The notes under the pieces are model-generated. The model was not told the origin of the DNA and did no database searches. It was given only the letters and a program-made list of their open reading frames with translations. A program made the translations under genes and the position numbers. From NCBI RefSeq assembly GCF_904849725.1, contig NC_058520.1:537840083-537904082 (forward strand): DNA of 64,000 bases. The letters are read 5' to 3'. Source of the DNA: Hordeum vulgare subsp. vulgare (Eukaryota; Streptophyta; Magnoliopsida; Poales; Poaceae). Positions 12,045 to 23,915 of this stretch are shown piece after piece. Positions within the stretch are counted from its first letter, which is position 1. Each line of letters opens with the position of its first letter.

Positions 12045-12320
12045 CGAGAGGACTAAAAGGGGTATTTAGGACTAAAGGAAGAAGTCCCTATGGGAGGGAC
12101 TTTTTGGGACTTTTTTGGCACTTTTTCCAACAGTGTCCCTACTTTTAGCATGTCATTTAATAACTTCTACTATATTACTAGGGGTAATCTGGTCTTTTTG
12201 CATGTCATTTAATGACCTCTAGTCCATATTTAGTCCTTGAAAAGAAACGGGTAGGGACTAGAGACTTTTTAGTTGGGACTAAAAAAAAGTCCTAGAACTT
12301 TTTAAAGAAACAGGGCCTAA
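12045..12320. mobile_element. MITE-like remnant rich in GGACTAAA / AGTCCC inverted motifs
   Basis: AGGGACTTTTT and GGACTAAA motifs recur in inverted arrangement across the segment, and the right end (GAAACAGGGCC followed by TAA) looks like the terminus of a small TIR element with a TAA target site, such as a Harbinger-type MITE. The left terminus is missing where the LINE begins. The class assignment is inference. Confidence 0.45.
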
Positions 12321-12579
12321 GTGCGGAACGACGTGAGCTGCACCAATGACACGTGGCGCACGTGCTTTACCGAGTGCGTGCACTCAAGAAAAGAGGAATG
12401 AATTTCGACAAACCATTTTAGCAGAATTGAAAAAAAAACACGTCGGCATTGCTCACTGGAGACCACCGTAGCCCAGCATGCACCCAACTGTACCTGCACG
12501 GCGGCCTCCTGCTCGCCAAAAGTCTGTATTTTTTGGGTCTTTTTGCTATTGTTTTCTATCAGGGTGGGGGAGATGATAA
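12321..12579. other. Unassigned AT-rich sequence
   Basis: No supported gene or repeat. The sequence becomes strongly AT-rich toward the tandem repeat array that follows. Confidence 0.3.
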
Positions 12580-13990
12580 AATTTGAATTATGTCTGTTAA
12601 AATGTCTAAAATTATTTTAATGACTTAAGAATAGTAGTCGAACGTGGAAAAATGCTCAATTTTTTCATGTGTCATATCACAATGTATTCTAAGTATTATT
12701 TTTTTCAAGGCGAGCAGATGAAGAATCGGTCATTTCACTTTCACACCTAACCCGTTCCCACTTCAAATTATGATTCTTTCTCGAAGATGATCGGATTCCT
12801 AAGCACTATACATCTCAACTTTTGAGAAAGCTTTTTAAAAAAATAACACATCATGCTTTACAGTCTTAGTTTCATTTTTTCATGATTTTAAAACTAATAA
12901 CCTCCATGTTTGGGGTCGAGTTTTGGCATCCTAAGGTATGCTATTCCTTTAATTTTATTCAATAACGACTAAACACAGACTAGAAACCAAAGATACGATT
13001 TTTTAACACAATGTTTCCAGCATTTTCTTGTCCTTGCAATTAAAATTTGTATTATGCTTCACTAAATGACTTAAATATAGCAAATGAACGTTGAGAATGC
13101 AAAATTTTGACATGTACCATGCAACGGTGTATCTTGAGTGTAGAAAATATTCCAACACTAACAAATGAATCAATGGCTGTTTCGCCTTCAAATATGACAC
13201 ATTTCCTCTTGAAACTATGATTATCTTTCTTGAAGATGGTTCGATTTCTAAGCAGTGCACACCCTAGTTTCTTTAGAAACCTTCTCAAATTCTTAGCATA
13301 GGCTCTATGTATCATATGATGGCACCATGCCAAGTATCATGTTTTTACCTCTTTTGCATCTTTTGGAATTTAAAAACCAATAACCTTCATGTTTGGGGAC
13401 AAGTATTGACAACCTAAACTTTGGAGTCCCTTCTTTTTCTAGATAAGGACTAAACATAGATTAAAGACCACAAATATCATTTTTCCAACCAGTTTTGCCA
13501 AAAAAATCATGAGCTTTTAGTTCAAATTTGTATTATATTCACAAATGCCTAGAAATACACTAAACTAATTAAATATATAGGGAACTTGAAAAATATGAAA
13601 TTTTGACATGTGTCATGTAATGGTGTATGTTTAGTGTATTAAAAAAATTCAAGGCCAACACATAAAAATGGCCACTTCACCTTCAAACCTCACTCGTTCC
13701 CTCTCGAAACGACGATTCTTCCTCAGAAATGGTCCAGTTTCTAAGTAGTGTACGCCATATTTTTTGTGAAACCTTCTCAAATTTTTACCACAACCTCTCG
13801 GAGTCATATGACGGCACCAAGTCAAGTTTAATATTTTTCAAACTATGTTTCCATTTATTGGAATTTAAAAATCAATAAACTACATTCGTGGGGTCAAGTC
13901 CTAGCACCCAGAGGCTTGGAGTTCCTTTTATTCTCTTGTATAAGGGCTAACTGTGGACTAAAGACTACAAATATGGGTTTAAACCCAGCT
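12580..13990. repeat. Diverged tandem repeat, about three units of roughly 0.49 kb
   Basis: The same ordered set of anchors recurs. 'CATGTTTGGGG' and its variants appear near 12906, 13389 and 13880. 'AATTTTGACATGT' and variants appear near 12658, 13104 and 13600. A 'GAC(T)AAA...AGACTA/GAAA' block appears near 12970, 13450 and 13950. The spacing is about 445-500 bp. Units share only part of their bases, so the array is old. No coding potential is visible. Confidence 0.65.
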
Positions 13991-14262
13991 TTGTCAACTT
14001 TTCATGCACTGGATGATGTCCTACACATGGGGTACTTACCATGTCGACTCCCGGCCAGGTGAGCTGGGACAAGGACCCCTTTGTTGGTTCCGTCCTGGGC
14101 CACTTCGGGAAGCTCATGATGCATACAAGGAAAATTCCACAAGACTTGACATACAAGACGAGGACACCTCTTTATCGACGTAGCCGACTAGGACTCATGT
14201 TACCCCAGGCTTTCGGTACATTATATAAACCGAGTCTAGGCTATTCGGTATATCATTAGAAT
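13991..14262. repeat. Probable LTR fragment of another retrotransposon
   Basis: It contains a promoter-like TTATATAAACCGAG at 14221-14234 in a context usual for Triticeae Gypsy LTRs. It is interrupted at 14263 by the Copia LTR; the candidate target site is AGAAT (14258-14262). Ends were not found. Confidence 0.35.
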
Positions 14263-15430
14263 TGTTAGAAATATGCCCTAGAGGCAATAATGTATGATGA
14301 TATTTCCTATGTGTTGATGAATAAAGATAGTCCTTGAACATTATCAATGATGTGTATTGACAAGTATGTGACTTGTTTGTGAGACTATGCATTGTATGAT
14401 GAGTGTCCTAAATGGTCCCTAGTCGAAAGGGTTGTGTGGACGCACAACCAGTTAGACTAGCATATGACATGGTGAATGGTCCGGTCTCACTGACCATGTA
14501 GCATTGGATGCTAGCTGGATAATATGGACTCGGAAAGATCTGGTCGGATTTGACGTAGTCGGATCCGAGTTGAGATAAGATCTGAGCTAGACAAACCCAA
14601 CTATGAGACGCAGCGATAGGTCATCTGTGAGTCTCTAGTACAATATATGTTATATGTCCTAAGACCTAGCTGGCGCATGTACTTGGGATGGTGACAGACT
14701 TGCTTTGGACCGACAAAACGCTACTCCGTGACTGAGTAGTTACAAAGGTAGGTTCGGGCTTGTCTAGACCCATGTTGCGAGACGTGGTCGAGCAAGATGG
14801 GATTTGCCCCTCCGATCAGGAGAGATATACTCTGGGCCCCTCGGGTGATCTAACATGGATAAGCATGGCCATGCAATGAGCATTATCAGATAATCTGATT
14901 GTTGGTCAGATTCATCGGAACGAGAAAGAGGTCGTGAGGCAACAAGGATGACCATGTCGCCTTGAGCACGACAACGTATATCATGTGGCAAAGGGAATAG
15001 AAGTATGAAGTACAGGTTCGCCTAACCAACTTCATCGGACACATCGAGTCGGCACGCCTTGCTAGAGGTCGCTACTGACTAGCCGAGTCGAACGTGGTCT
15101 GACTCGCGACCAAGTAAACGAGAATTTAAAGGGTCGCGTGCTTAAGGGAAGGAACACATGGGCTTTAGGGTCCATGCAAGGCCCAAGAGCTGAGCCCGTG
15201 TCGGACGCCTATATATAGTGGAGGTGCGGCACACCTATTCGTTTGGTCGCTTTGGCGTCGTTATTAGGGCTTTGCATGTGTTGCAACTAGCCATCTCCAC
15301 TCGCCACCGCCGACCGTGTGATATGGACCTAGTAGTCCGCCGCACGGTGTTCCTCCTGCACATGTACAAGTCACATGGCATTGTCTACTTCATTTCGTTG
15401 ATTCTTTTGGCATGTGGATTTTTTTCATTA
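14263..15430 (+). repeat. Copia-type LTR, right end undefined
   Basis: It begins TGTTAGAAATATGCCCTAG, nearly the canonical start of BARE/Maximus-type Copia LTRs. A TATA box (CTATATATAG) lies at 15210-15219, about 0.95 kb into the sequence. I could not find the CA end, a primer-binding site or a second AGAAT, so this may be a truncated or solo LTR. The right boundary given is approximate. Confidence 0.5.
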
Positions 15431-15651
15431 TAAGTATTGTGTGGACTGTGTGGATTACATGCCATGGTACTCATGTTTGCGTTTGTTTTGGTTTTGATAC
15501 ATATGATGTGCTAAAGTATTCAAGGATTATCTCTATTGCTATTCATGCTTATCTTGTGCCTATGATATCCTCCTCTGTATGTTGAGTTCTCTCACAACTT
15601 GCCATGCACTCATCTGCCATTGATATGGTTGATCGTTCTTATCCTTCAAGT

Positions 15652-15734
15652 AATCTCTCTCTCTCCCTCTCTCTCCCTCCCTCCCTCCCTCTCTCTCTCT
15701 ATCTATCTATCTATCTATCTATCTCTCTCTCTCC
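15652..15734. repeat. Simple repeat (CT)n, (CCCT)n, (ATCT)n
   Basis: Continuous pyrimidine-rich microsatellite with a block of seven or so ATCT units inside CT repeats. Confidence 0.9.
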
Positions 15735-16090
15735 AAGGTGACCCATCTAAAACACATTCATAGCCTCTCTTGTACCTCGTTGACTATCTTGTGTGAATTA
15801 TAAGTATGTTGTGATCCATTACCAAAATTTGGGGTGGCGGGGATTGAAGTGTATCTAGGCCCCTAATGATGTTTCCCATATTGAGTACACACAATTATAG
15901 GTAAGAGTATGTTCACCATGTGAATATATGAGGGGTTCAAGGATCATCGACGCCCCCCCCCCCCCCCCCCGCCCCGCATGTGTGTCGTGTCTATTTGGAC
16001 ACGGAAATGATGTTAGGTTACAAAATGGATTTGGGCGCTCGAAGCATGGAGGAGAGGGAAGCCGAGTTTGGAATGCCTCTGGTGGGCTTT
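15735..16090. other. Unassigned sequence with an 18-base C run
   Basis: It is the left flank of the Gypsy insertion at 16091 and ends in the target-site copy GCTTT (16086-16090). A C homopolymer lies at 15953-15970. No gene is supported. Confidence 0.35.
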
Positions 16091-16230
16091 TGTAACGGCT
16101 AAGATGCGGCCCTTTCCTATTTTGGGGGCTAGGCCTCAAAAGGGAAAGGGGCACATCTAGACGTTTCGCAAGAGAGATAATCATAACATTACATAACTGA
16201 AAGAGTGACAAGCAGGGCATACACTTGCCA
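16091..16230 (-). repeat. Truncated 3' LTR
   Basis: It begins TGTAACGGCTAAGATGCGG on the plus strand and is nearly identical to the inner end of the 5' LTR at 17858-17997. It then switches abruptly into gag coding sequence. Confidence 0.85.
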
Positions 16231-16795
16231 GCTCATGGAACTCGGCGTTGTACTTGTACACAGAGGAACCACCTTGCTTCAAGCGTCTGAACTTCTCATG
16301 CATCTCTTCCACAAAGCTAGACGGGATATAGTGAGACCTGAAATCTTTGCAGAAATCATCCCAACTGATCATTCTGCCTCCCCTGGAGTCCTTCAACTGC
16401 TGCCACCAAACTGCTGCCTGCCCCTTGAGCTGAAACGTTGCAAACTTGACGAAGTCCTCTAGACGGACATTGCTGCACTCAAAGTGTTTGATCGTGTCCC
16501 GAATCAAGTCCTCAGCGTCGAACGGCTGGTCACAAGACGTGAAGGACCTCGGCTGGTTTGCCAGGAATTGATTCAGAGATGCAAACTGATGAGCACCATG
16601 GTTGAAATTGCCCTGCTGCTGATTGGTCCTCTCTTGCAACAGCTGAATTAACATCTGGGTGTTAGCATTTGTTGCAGCCATCACCGCTTGCCAAGCCTCT
16701 GCAGGAGGAGGCGGCGGCGAAGGAGGTGGCGGAGGAGGTGGTGGCGGAGCATCAGCACCCTCCCGACCCAGATTCTGGCGAGTTGGTAGAGCCAT
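16231..16795 (-). pseudogene. gag fragment of a Gypsy (chromovirus-like) element
   Basis: Starts MALPTRQNLG, then a proline-only tract (about 20 prolines interrupted by S and A) and a retrotransposon gag domain with the typical WWQQLKDSRG and WDDFCKDFRSHYIP motifs. The protein would form the particle shell. The frame is open for 188 codons and then runs into LTR sequence at 16230, so the zinc knuckle and everything after it are lost. The MALPTRQ start is chosen because the upstream in-frame ATG at 16837 lies in leader sequence. The family is recognisable as Ty3/Gypsy; the exact clade is not certain. Confidence 0.8.
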
Positions 16796-17857
16796 CCTGA
16801 AGACGGAAGACACATTAGCCCAGAGAATAACATTCAAGGTAAAGCTAAATCAATAGGCAGAAATATCTGAACAAGAATATTTAGCAATTGCACTCGAACA
16901 AAATAGTAAGAATGCTTCCTCAAAGTGACTGTGGACAATATCTGATTAAAGACCACTTGCAAACCAAGTATGAGCTAGAACTTCTCAGAACAAACGTATG
17001 ACAGAGATTCCATCCAATACCTTCGTGGATATGATCGCACGGGCTCGAATTTACAGTAGCCATCCTGTGCAAGGCAGTGCACACGACTTACGAAGCGTCC
17101 CCGAGTCGTAGCAAGCTACAAGGACTCTTTAAGACACAACAAGAACCATTGTAAGACGACCGTGAACAAACGTACCCACTGAATGTCGAATCCCAACCTC
17201 ACATCATGCATATGTAGGAAGATTTCCCTATAAGTCACTACCTGATACCCCACCTATGAATTCCCGAAATATCTGGTCATGCAATCTCGTACACGGATAC
17301 AAGGAGTAATATGTCACATAAATCCTATACTAACCCATCCAGTGTATCACATCCGTCAACACATAACCAGAATCTCGGACCTTCATCTAACACAGACCCT
17401 CGTAATCACAACGATACAAAGTGTGGCGATACATCTGGAACTCTCTGCACCAGTACTGGGGAAGCCGGACTCCTCTCATCACTACTAGTATTGAAGCAAT
17501 TATGAACATCCTCCGTCCTGAGATACCAAGAAATCTGAATGATAGCGATGTGCACAAGAATCCCCTGGAGCTCAACTCCCCGGAAGAAATCAAGTCAGAC
17601 AGGAGGCACCAAGACAGAACTCCATCACATCGATATCATATAGATTCCAAAATATCCGCATGATCCTAAAAAAATTGAGCGAGAAGAGGAGTAGAATTAA
17701 GACTTCCTAAGTCGAGGACCTCACTAGAGCATAGAAGAGGAGAAAAAGGAAACCTACTCTCCGATATAACTAAGACTCAAATAGTTTTACTAGACTCGAC
17801 TCGGCCAAGTTCGATCACACAAAGGCTCCTATGGTCGTAAGGCTCTGGTTACCAACT
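16796..17857 (-). other. 5' leader and primer-binding site
   Basis: The primer-binding site reads TGGTAACCAGAGCC on the minus strand (17854-17841), three bases from the LTR end, and resembles the complement of initiator methionine tRNA with one extra base. The leader matches 640-1440 at the left edge of the window. Confidence 0.65.
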
Positions 17858-20800
17858 TGTAACGACTAAGATGCGGCCCTTTCCTATTTTAGGGGCTAGG
17901 CCTCAAAAGGGAAAGGGCCGCATCTAAACGTTTCGCAAGCGAGATAATCATAACATTACATAACTGAAAGAGTGACAAGTAGGGCATACACTTGCCATCT
18001 GATAAGAGTATAGCATTAAGCTTACAGACACACATTATTCAGAGCATAGTTTAGTCCCGCTACGGACAACATGAAACAAGTAAAACTATGAAATCCCGCA
18101 TGCTGGCCCCACGATCACGACCACGGCCTCAGTCCTCCGGATAGTTCACGTACAGTCTGCCAGAGTCCTCATCGAACTCCCACTTCAGTTGGTTGTCATC
18201 AGGATCCCCGGCGTTAGGCGTACCTGTACCTGTTGGTGTTTGTAGTAATCTGTGAGCCACGGGGACTCAGCAATCGAATGACCTTGGTATCGAATCTAGC
18301 CAAGTTATTTGGTGAGGAAGGATAAGTGTATGGGTTTGCAGCAACCTAAGCATATATGATGGCTATCTTACGATGATCAGAGTAATTATGTGGTGGTCTA
18401 CGCGAGCGATCAAAGACTAGGTCGATCACTAAGTGATCCTGAACACCTACTTACGTCATACATAACCCCACCATTTCTTGATCAGAGAACGATCTCTGAA
18501 AGAGACAGTCATGGTTACGCACATAGTTGGAAGTTTTATTAGCATGACTTTAAGTTGTCTAGAACCGGATGTTAACAAAATATCCACATTTGCCACATAA
18601 CCGCGGGCACGACTTTCCAAAAGATTAAACCCTGCACGGGTGCTCCAACTAGTCCGTCACAAACTGCCATGGGCCGCAAAGTAATCCTCTATCACAAAAC
18701 TCGTGATCTCGTCGGATTTCTTAGAGGAAAACCTCAACTTTCAGGAGACCCAAAGTTTCACCGGAATTCCTATACACAAGATATATCGCTAAGGCAAGAC
18801 AAATCTAGCAGGACCTCCCGTCGTGTCGACGACCCCGATAAGAGCCGCGTATCTCAGTCTCAGGACACGACGGATGAGCGATAGTTACCACGCCAAAACA
18901 CCGAGTTGCCCCGGGAAGCGTTAATAAGCTGCTTTGGGTTGGACCAACACTCATGAGGAGCACTGGCTCGGGTGGTTGATTAAATCCTCGGGGTAGCTAT
19001 TCCCTATGAAAATTATTATTGGGTTATTAGCAGATTAAAACCAATGTTGGGTCCTTCCAGACAGCCTTAACACTACACGATTTATCAAGGGGGTCCCAAT
19101 AACGACCCCGAATGTGTTAGGAGCGATGAGTTATGGAATCAAACACTGGTAGCCGAAACTAAGGTGGCAACAACGAAACAAATCACTCGGCAAAAGGCTA
19201 GGCCTTCCGTTATTTACCAAGTATATAGGTGCATTAGTTAAATATCAATTTAAACATAATGATATCAAAAATACCCATGTTATCACATGGGACAGGTGGC
19301 ACCTGCAACTAGCAAAGCTATCCATTAGGGGTTAAGCAAGCCTACTTAGCCAAACATCATTTGCTAGGAGAGGGAAGTGCTTGGGGTTCATGGCAAAGAA
19401 AGGTGGCTTTTATATCAAGTCGTAGGCAGAGAGCATGTAACAAGGAAACGTGATTCTAAGCATAACAAAGCTAGAAACGGTGTCAAGGTCACGGTCATCT
19501 TGCCTGTGATGTCTTCAGCTTGGAACTACTCTTGTTCTTCCTCCACGTACTCTCCAGAATCCACGTACTCACTCTCCGTTCCCGATTCTACCCAAGATAA
19601 GATAACAACGAATGAACACCGGCAAAACATAATGCAACAATCAATATGATGCATGTGTGAGGAAGGAAGCATGCATCACTATTCTAGTCACTTTCATATG
19701 CATTAGTTGAGTTAATTGAATTCTGGACAGAACCTCATATTAAGTTATCTTGACATGCATGAATATGGCATGAACATGTGCATCACGAGAAAATGATGCA
19801 AAAACATATAAAGAACGTAATGAACGGAGTCACGGATCAACCAGAAACTACAAAACAAGTTACAAAGGCCTACGGTTCAAAACAGCCGCAAACACACTCT
19901 AATGGGCACTCCCTGGTGTAACCAGGTTGCCACATGATCAAGCAACAAGTTATAAGTGGGATGGTGCTTGGGAACACACCACACCATCAACAATGCCCAC
20001 ACAAGCTTCAAAACAATACAAACATAGAATCTGTTTTCAACAGCAACATACCAGTTTGTCTACAAGATCAATAGTAGCTACAGCCTTCTAAATAAATCAC
20101 ACAAGGCATGAAACTGAAGCCATCCAAAAGCACTACAACCCTAGACAAGAAGCTAAGGTAAATGAATCATCCATGAGCAGATCTATAGACACTAACTTGG
20201 ACAAAAACTATCGCAGATTGGGACTTGGTGAAAATCACAGATTTTCACCAGGTGCTTATGCTCTGAAGCATTTTGGCAGCCTCCAAAATGATATCTACAG
20301 GAGGTGTATAAGCATGAAATTTAACAAGGAGATAAACAAACATAAAATATCACAAACATTAGTTTGTTGCATGGGCTAATTCCCAACGCAGGAGCTAATT
20401 CACACAAGACAACAGGGGAAGAAAATAACTTCAGATTCCCAGACTTAGTGAAATTCACTGGGTTTCAGAATTCTGACAGTTTCAGCCAAGTGTCCACTTT
20501 GATAGGGCACAATATGTGCATACAAAAACCTAAGAACAAAATGAAAGTCCCATGATGTAGAGGGGTTCACCCACTATCATTCCATCAAGGAATCATCCAC
20601 AAAGGGCCAAAGCACCACCTAATGTAAAGCTCTAAACATGGCATCACATCAGAAAATAACAGTTTTATGAAGTTGCTCTAAAGTGAAATCTGACTGCATC
20701 AATGGATTCCTGGGATGATTCTACCCCAAAACCATATATCATACATGGGTACTTGCATGTAACAAGAATGCACAAGGCTAGCTCGAAAATATCACCAAGA

Positions 20801-20942
20801 ATTCGTATTAGCTACAAGTGTCTATAATCACATGTAGAAGCTATCACATTTGGTATCATCTACACATGCACACTCACTAGGATAAGCCCACCTACCTAAG
20901 CATAGCATGGAATCACTAACAAGGTTATACTAACATAGAGAA

Positions 20943-21195
20943 ATGTGTTCATCCACACACACATGTGCACACACATACACATGCACATGTATATGTGGAC
21001 TCACATCACACCATCAACACCTACACATGCACACACACAAGAACTACTCCCAACACTCACATAGAAGAATCACACATCTAACTATATGTGGAGATGCACA
21101 CATGTATGTGTTTGTCCACACTTGCTCAAGTGTGTGTGTGCACACACATACACACACACACACACATCTCCATCTACACACACATACACACACTA
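20943..21195. repeat. Imperfect (CA)n microsatellite
   Basis: Long run of CACA and CACATG words inside the LTR, densest at 21130-21190. Confidence 0.85.
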
Positions 21196-21304
21196 CAATC
21201 CCTAGGCATTAGGAGATAAGACAAGAAACAAGCAAAATCCGTGGCAGAAAATAAATCAACCAAAATAACAGCAAAAGGAAAAAAACTAGAAAATAAAAAG
21301 GGGG

Positions 21305-21369
21305 AGGATGTGGGATCGAACCCACAACCCCCTGGTGCAACCACCAGATCCACACCACTGGGCTAGGCC
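21305..21369 (-). other. tRNA-like module 1 within the LTR
   Basis: On the minus strand an A-box-like TAGCCCAGTGG (21365-21355) is followed 32 bases later by a B-box-like GGTTCGATCCC (21322-21312). A strong hairpin (TGGTG/CACCA) sits where an anticodon arm would be, and the T-arm stem is GTGGG-like. The acceptor stem does not close, so this is not a functional tRNA gene. It is best read as a tRNA-derived or tRNA-mimicking Pol III promoter-like element. Confidence 0.6.
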
Positions 21370-21453
21370 ATCGAGGCTTACCAGAGAGAGGGCTACAGGC
21401 AAGGTAAGCCCTCTCTGACGCTGAACAGGAACCAGGCGAAAAAAATAAAAAGG

Positions 21454-21520
21454 GCGTCCTGGGGAATCGAACCCACGATGCTCGCGAGGCACACGGCTCG
21501 GTTGCCACTGCGCTAGGCTA
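21454..21520 (-). other. tRNA-like module 2 within the LTR
   Basis: On the minus strand TAGCGCAGTGG (21515-21505) lies 31 bases before a perfect-looking B box GGTTCGATTCC (21473-21463). As in module 1, the acceptor stem does not pair. A hairpin lies on the minus-strand 5' side of each module: 21385-21416 for module 1 and 21535-21568 for module 2. Together they look like a tandem duplication of a unit of about 150 bp. Confidence 0.6.
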
Positions 21521-23006
21521 GCGATTTTTAACAGAGAGGGGGTGTTTCTCTTTTGAGCAGCCCCCTCTGCTCTGCTGCACCCTACGCGGCCGGAACAGGG
21601 GATCCTCTCCGGCGAAGCTCCGGTGACATACTCGTCGCGGCGACACACGACGCTTGACACGGGATCCCAGGGGAATACATTCCCCGGCTTAGCACGGCGG
21701 AAGGAAGCCCGCAACGGTGGGTGGCCGGTGCGACACTTCTACTGTCACGACAGCGACAGCAAGCTGGCGAGCATGCAACGACGCGTCTAGGGGAGAAGGA
21801 GGAGGGGAAAAGGGACGGTGTGCTCACGCAGGGCTCACACGAAGTCGTCGCAGGGGGAAGAAGAGTCGCGGACGCCTACTGGAGTCGAAGTAGGGCGATC
21901 ACGACGGAGCAGCACGACGATGAGGTAGACGAGGATGTGGATGTCGCTGCGGTGGACCTCCGGGACTCCTAGCACCGGGAACGGAACGCGCGGAGTCTCC
22001 CCGAGGTCCTGGACATGCCTGCCGACGCCGGAGACGACGGCAACATGGAGGGGGACGGCGGCGATCTGCTCTCTCTCTCTTGGGTCTGCTCTCTGTAACC
22101 TACAAAGAGTTACCTGGGAGGGAGAGATGGAGGAGGAGGAAGAGAGTGGCGGGATGATGGGGAATAGGGGGAAACCCTATCGGGCACGCACGCCGAGGAT
22201 TAAATAGGGGAAGGAAGGAACGGCAACGGCGTGCACGACCTCCCTCTCTCTCTGAACCCTGACGGAAAGCAGCACGAGGGGGGACGGCGTCAAAAGGAGG
22301 AAGAAGGGACGTGGAGAGGGTCGTGCGATGAGAGGAAAGAGAGATGGGCCTAGGTGGAGAGGAGAGAGCCGGCCCACCTGAGTCTCTCTAGCGCCGGCTA
22401 AGTAGGGAAAGAAAGGGGGTTTTCCCTTTTAAATTAAAAGCCACAACCAAAAACTCACAGAGGCAAGCAAAGGGGTTTTTGAAAAAAAATAGATAGGGCC
22501 TGAGGGATTTATGCCCTATTTGAATAAAATACAAACCAGATTTTTAGAACACATAAAATATACATAAAACAGGAATTTTTAAAGATGTTATTATAAAAAA
22601 CCACATTGATCTAAAGCCTAATAAAACAATGAGAGCTACCCCCTCAACCACAAGTAAATTCTCTAAATGATAAACATTTTAAAAAACAAGACCAAGCAAG
22701 TCTAACACACATGTTAAAATAAGCAAAGGTTGAAGGGTTTTTAGCATTGTTTGAAAGCACCATAGTTTGCAACAACCACACACAACCCACACTACTCCTA
22801 AGCATGCTAGCACTACCATGATGGAACAACTCCTAGCAACACAGGAAAGGTATGCCAAGAATGCAATTGGATGTCATGATGCAAAATGATGACATGAAAT
22901 GAAGCCACATGAAATGACAACTTTATATAACATCCAAAACATGGTTCCACAAAATAGGAAAGGAGTACAAATATGGAAAGGAATACATCTGGGCTGTTAC
23001 AGCTTT

Positions 23007-23457
23007 TGAGTATCTTTTTCCCTTTTTATGAGAGGCCGTAAAACCAAGGGTTTTCGTTTACTACGCCCTTGGCCCCGCCACTTCCCGAAACGACCGCGTC
23101 GTTGAACGCGCATGGGCTAGCCCACATCATTATCCGTGTCCCTTTAAATGCGGAGCATGATCTCCTCGTTGATAGGACGTGCCCAAGGGAAAGTGGCCTC
23201 GAGCCATGGTTTGAGTTTTTTCACAATTAATTATCATGGCTTTTCGTCAGAAGGGTTGCCAGATGAGGGAATGTTCACCTCTAGGATCTTAAGCCTTTAG
23301 ATGAAACGACACCTATTTTCAAAGACGTAATGTCACCAGAGCGATCAAACCGAAGCGAGCTGAACATGAAGGGAACTCGTCGCGCAAGCCGATTATTCTA
23401 GGTATGCGGGTGCTGAAGACCATACACATCAGCGTTGGAGGCTAGTTCGGGGGCTAG
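23007..23457 (+). other. Internal sequence of a plus-strand Gypsy element, no ORF
   Basis: It continues the host interrupted at 16090. The end (GCTAGTTCGGGGGCTAG, 23441-23457) is a polypurine-like tract directly before the LTR start. No coding region is visible. Confidence 0.5.
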
Positions 23458-23915
23458 TGAGGGAGTCCTGAATTAAGGGGTCTCGGGCGGTCGGCTTATT
23501 CCTTATGGGTCGACCATATGGGTCGTATCATTGAAGACCGGACTGCGTGACGATCAAGATGGAATGCTCCAAAGATTGGCGTGTACTCCAAGTTAAGAAG
23601 ACCAGATCGGCCCATGTGTCCCCGGCTGGGGTCGGTCATATGTAACCCTAGGAACCCTGGTGTCTATATAAACCAGAGGCTCTCATCCGTGTAGGAAGAG
23701 TTGAATGATCTAGGGTTTAGCTCATACGATCTCGAGGTAGATCGAATCTGTAATCATCATCTGCATCAATACAATCAAGAAGGACGTAGGTTTTTACCTC
23801 CTCAAGAGGGCCCGAACCTGGGTCAATATCGTCTCCCCTTTTTCGTGCAATCCATCGATCCAAGGTCCACAGCTCGGGACCCCCTACCCGAGATTTATCG
23901 GTTTTGACACCAACA
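23458..23915 (+). repeat. Gypsy 3' LTR
   Basis: It runs from TGAGGGAGTCCTG to TTTTGACACCAACA and is preceded by a G-rich polypurine-like tract. A TATA box (CTATATAAACC) lies near 23670. The 458 bp length and sequence style fit common Triticeae Gypsy LTRs of Fatima-like type; the family name is not certain. Confidence 0.65.

Larger units (their letters stand above)
16091..23001 (-). mobile_element. Gypsy LTR retrotransposon, internal-deletion derivative with intact target duplication
   Basis: It is flanked by GCTTT at 16086-16090 and 23002-23006. In minus-strand order: 5' LTR (23001-17858), primer-binding site, leader (17840-16796), gag (16795-16231), then directly the last 140 bp of the 3' LTR (16230-16091). 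The rest of gag, all of pol and most of the 3' LTR are missing. The 140 bp at 16091-16230 align closely with 17858-17997, which proves the LTR identity. The junction lies at TGCCA, present in both parents, so the loss probably arose by recombination at a short homology after insertion. Confidence 0.88.
17858..23001 (-). repeat. 5' LTR, unusually long (5.1 kb)
   Basis: On the plus strand it runs from TGTAACGACTAAG to GGGCTGTTACA, so both ends are TGTAAC/GTTACA inverted. The outer end is fixed by the target duplication and the inner end by the primer-binding site. A TATA-like TATTTAAT lies on the minus strand near 22200. Contents include a CA-rich microsatellite (20943-21190) and two tRNA-like modules (21305-21520). 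I saw no clear nested insertion, but one cannot be excluded. Confidence 0.7.

Noticed and set aside
11661..13990. CRISPR-like or bacterial repeat array
   Set aside because: Repeats are long, diverged and in plant transposon context; nothing prokaryotic is present.
21305..21520. Two functional tRNA genes
   Set aside because: A and B boxes are present but acceptor stems do not pair and arm lengths are not canonical; kept as tRNA-like modules only.
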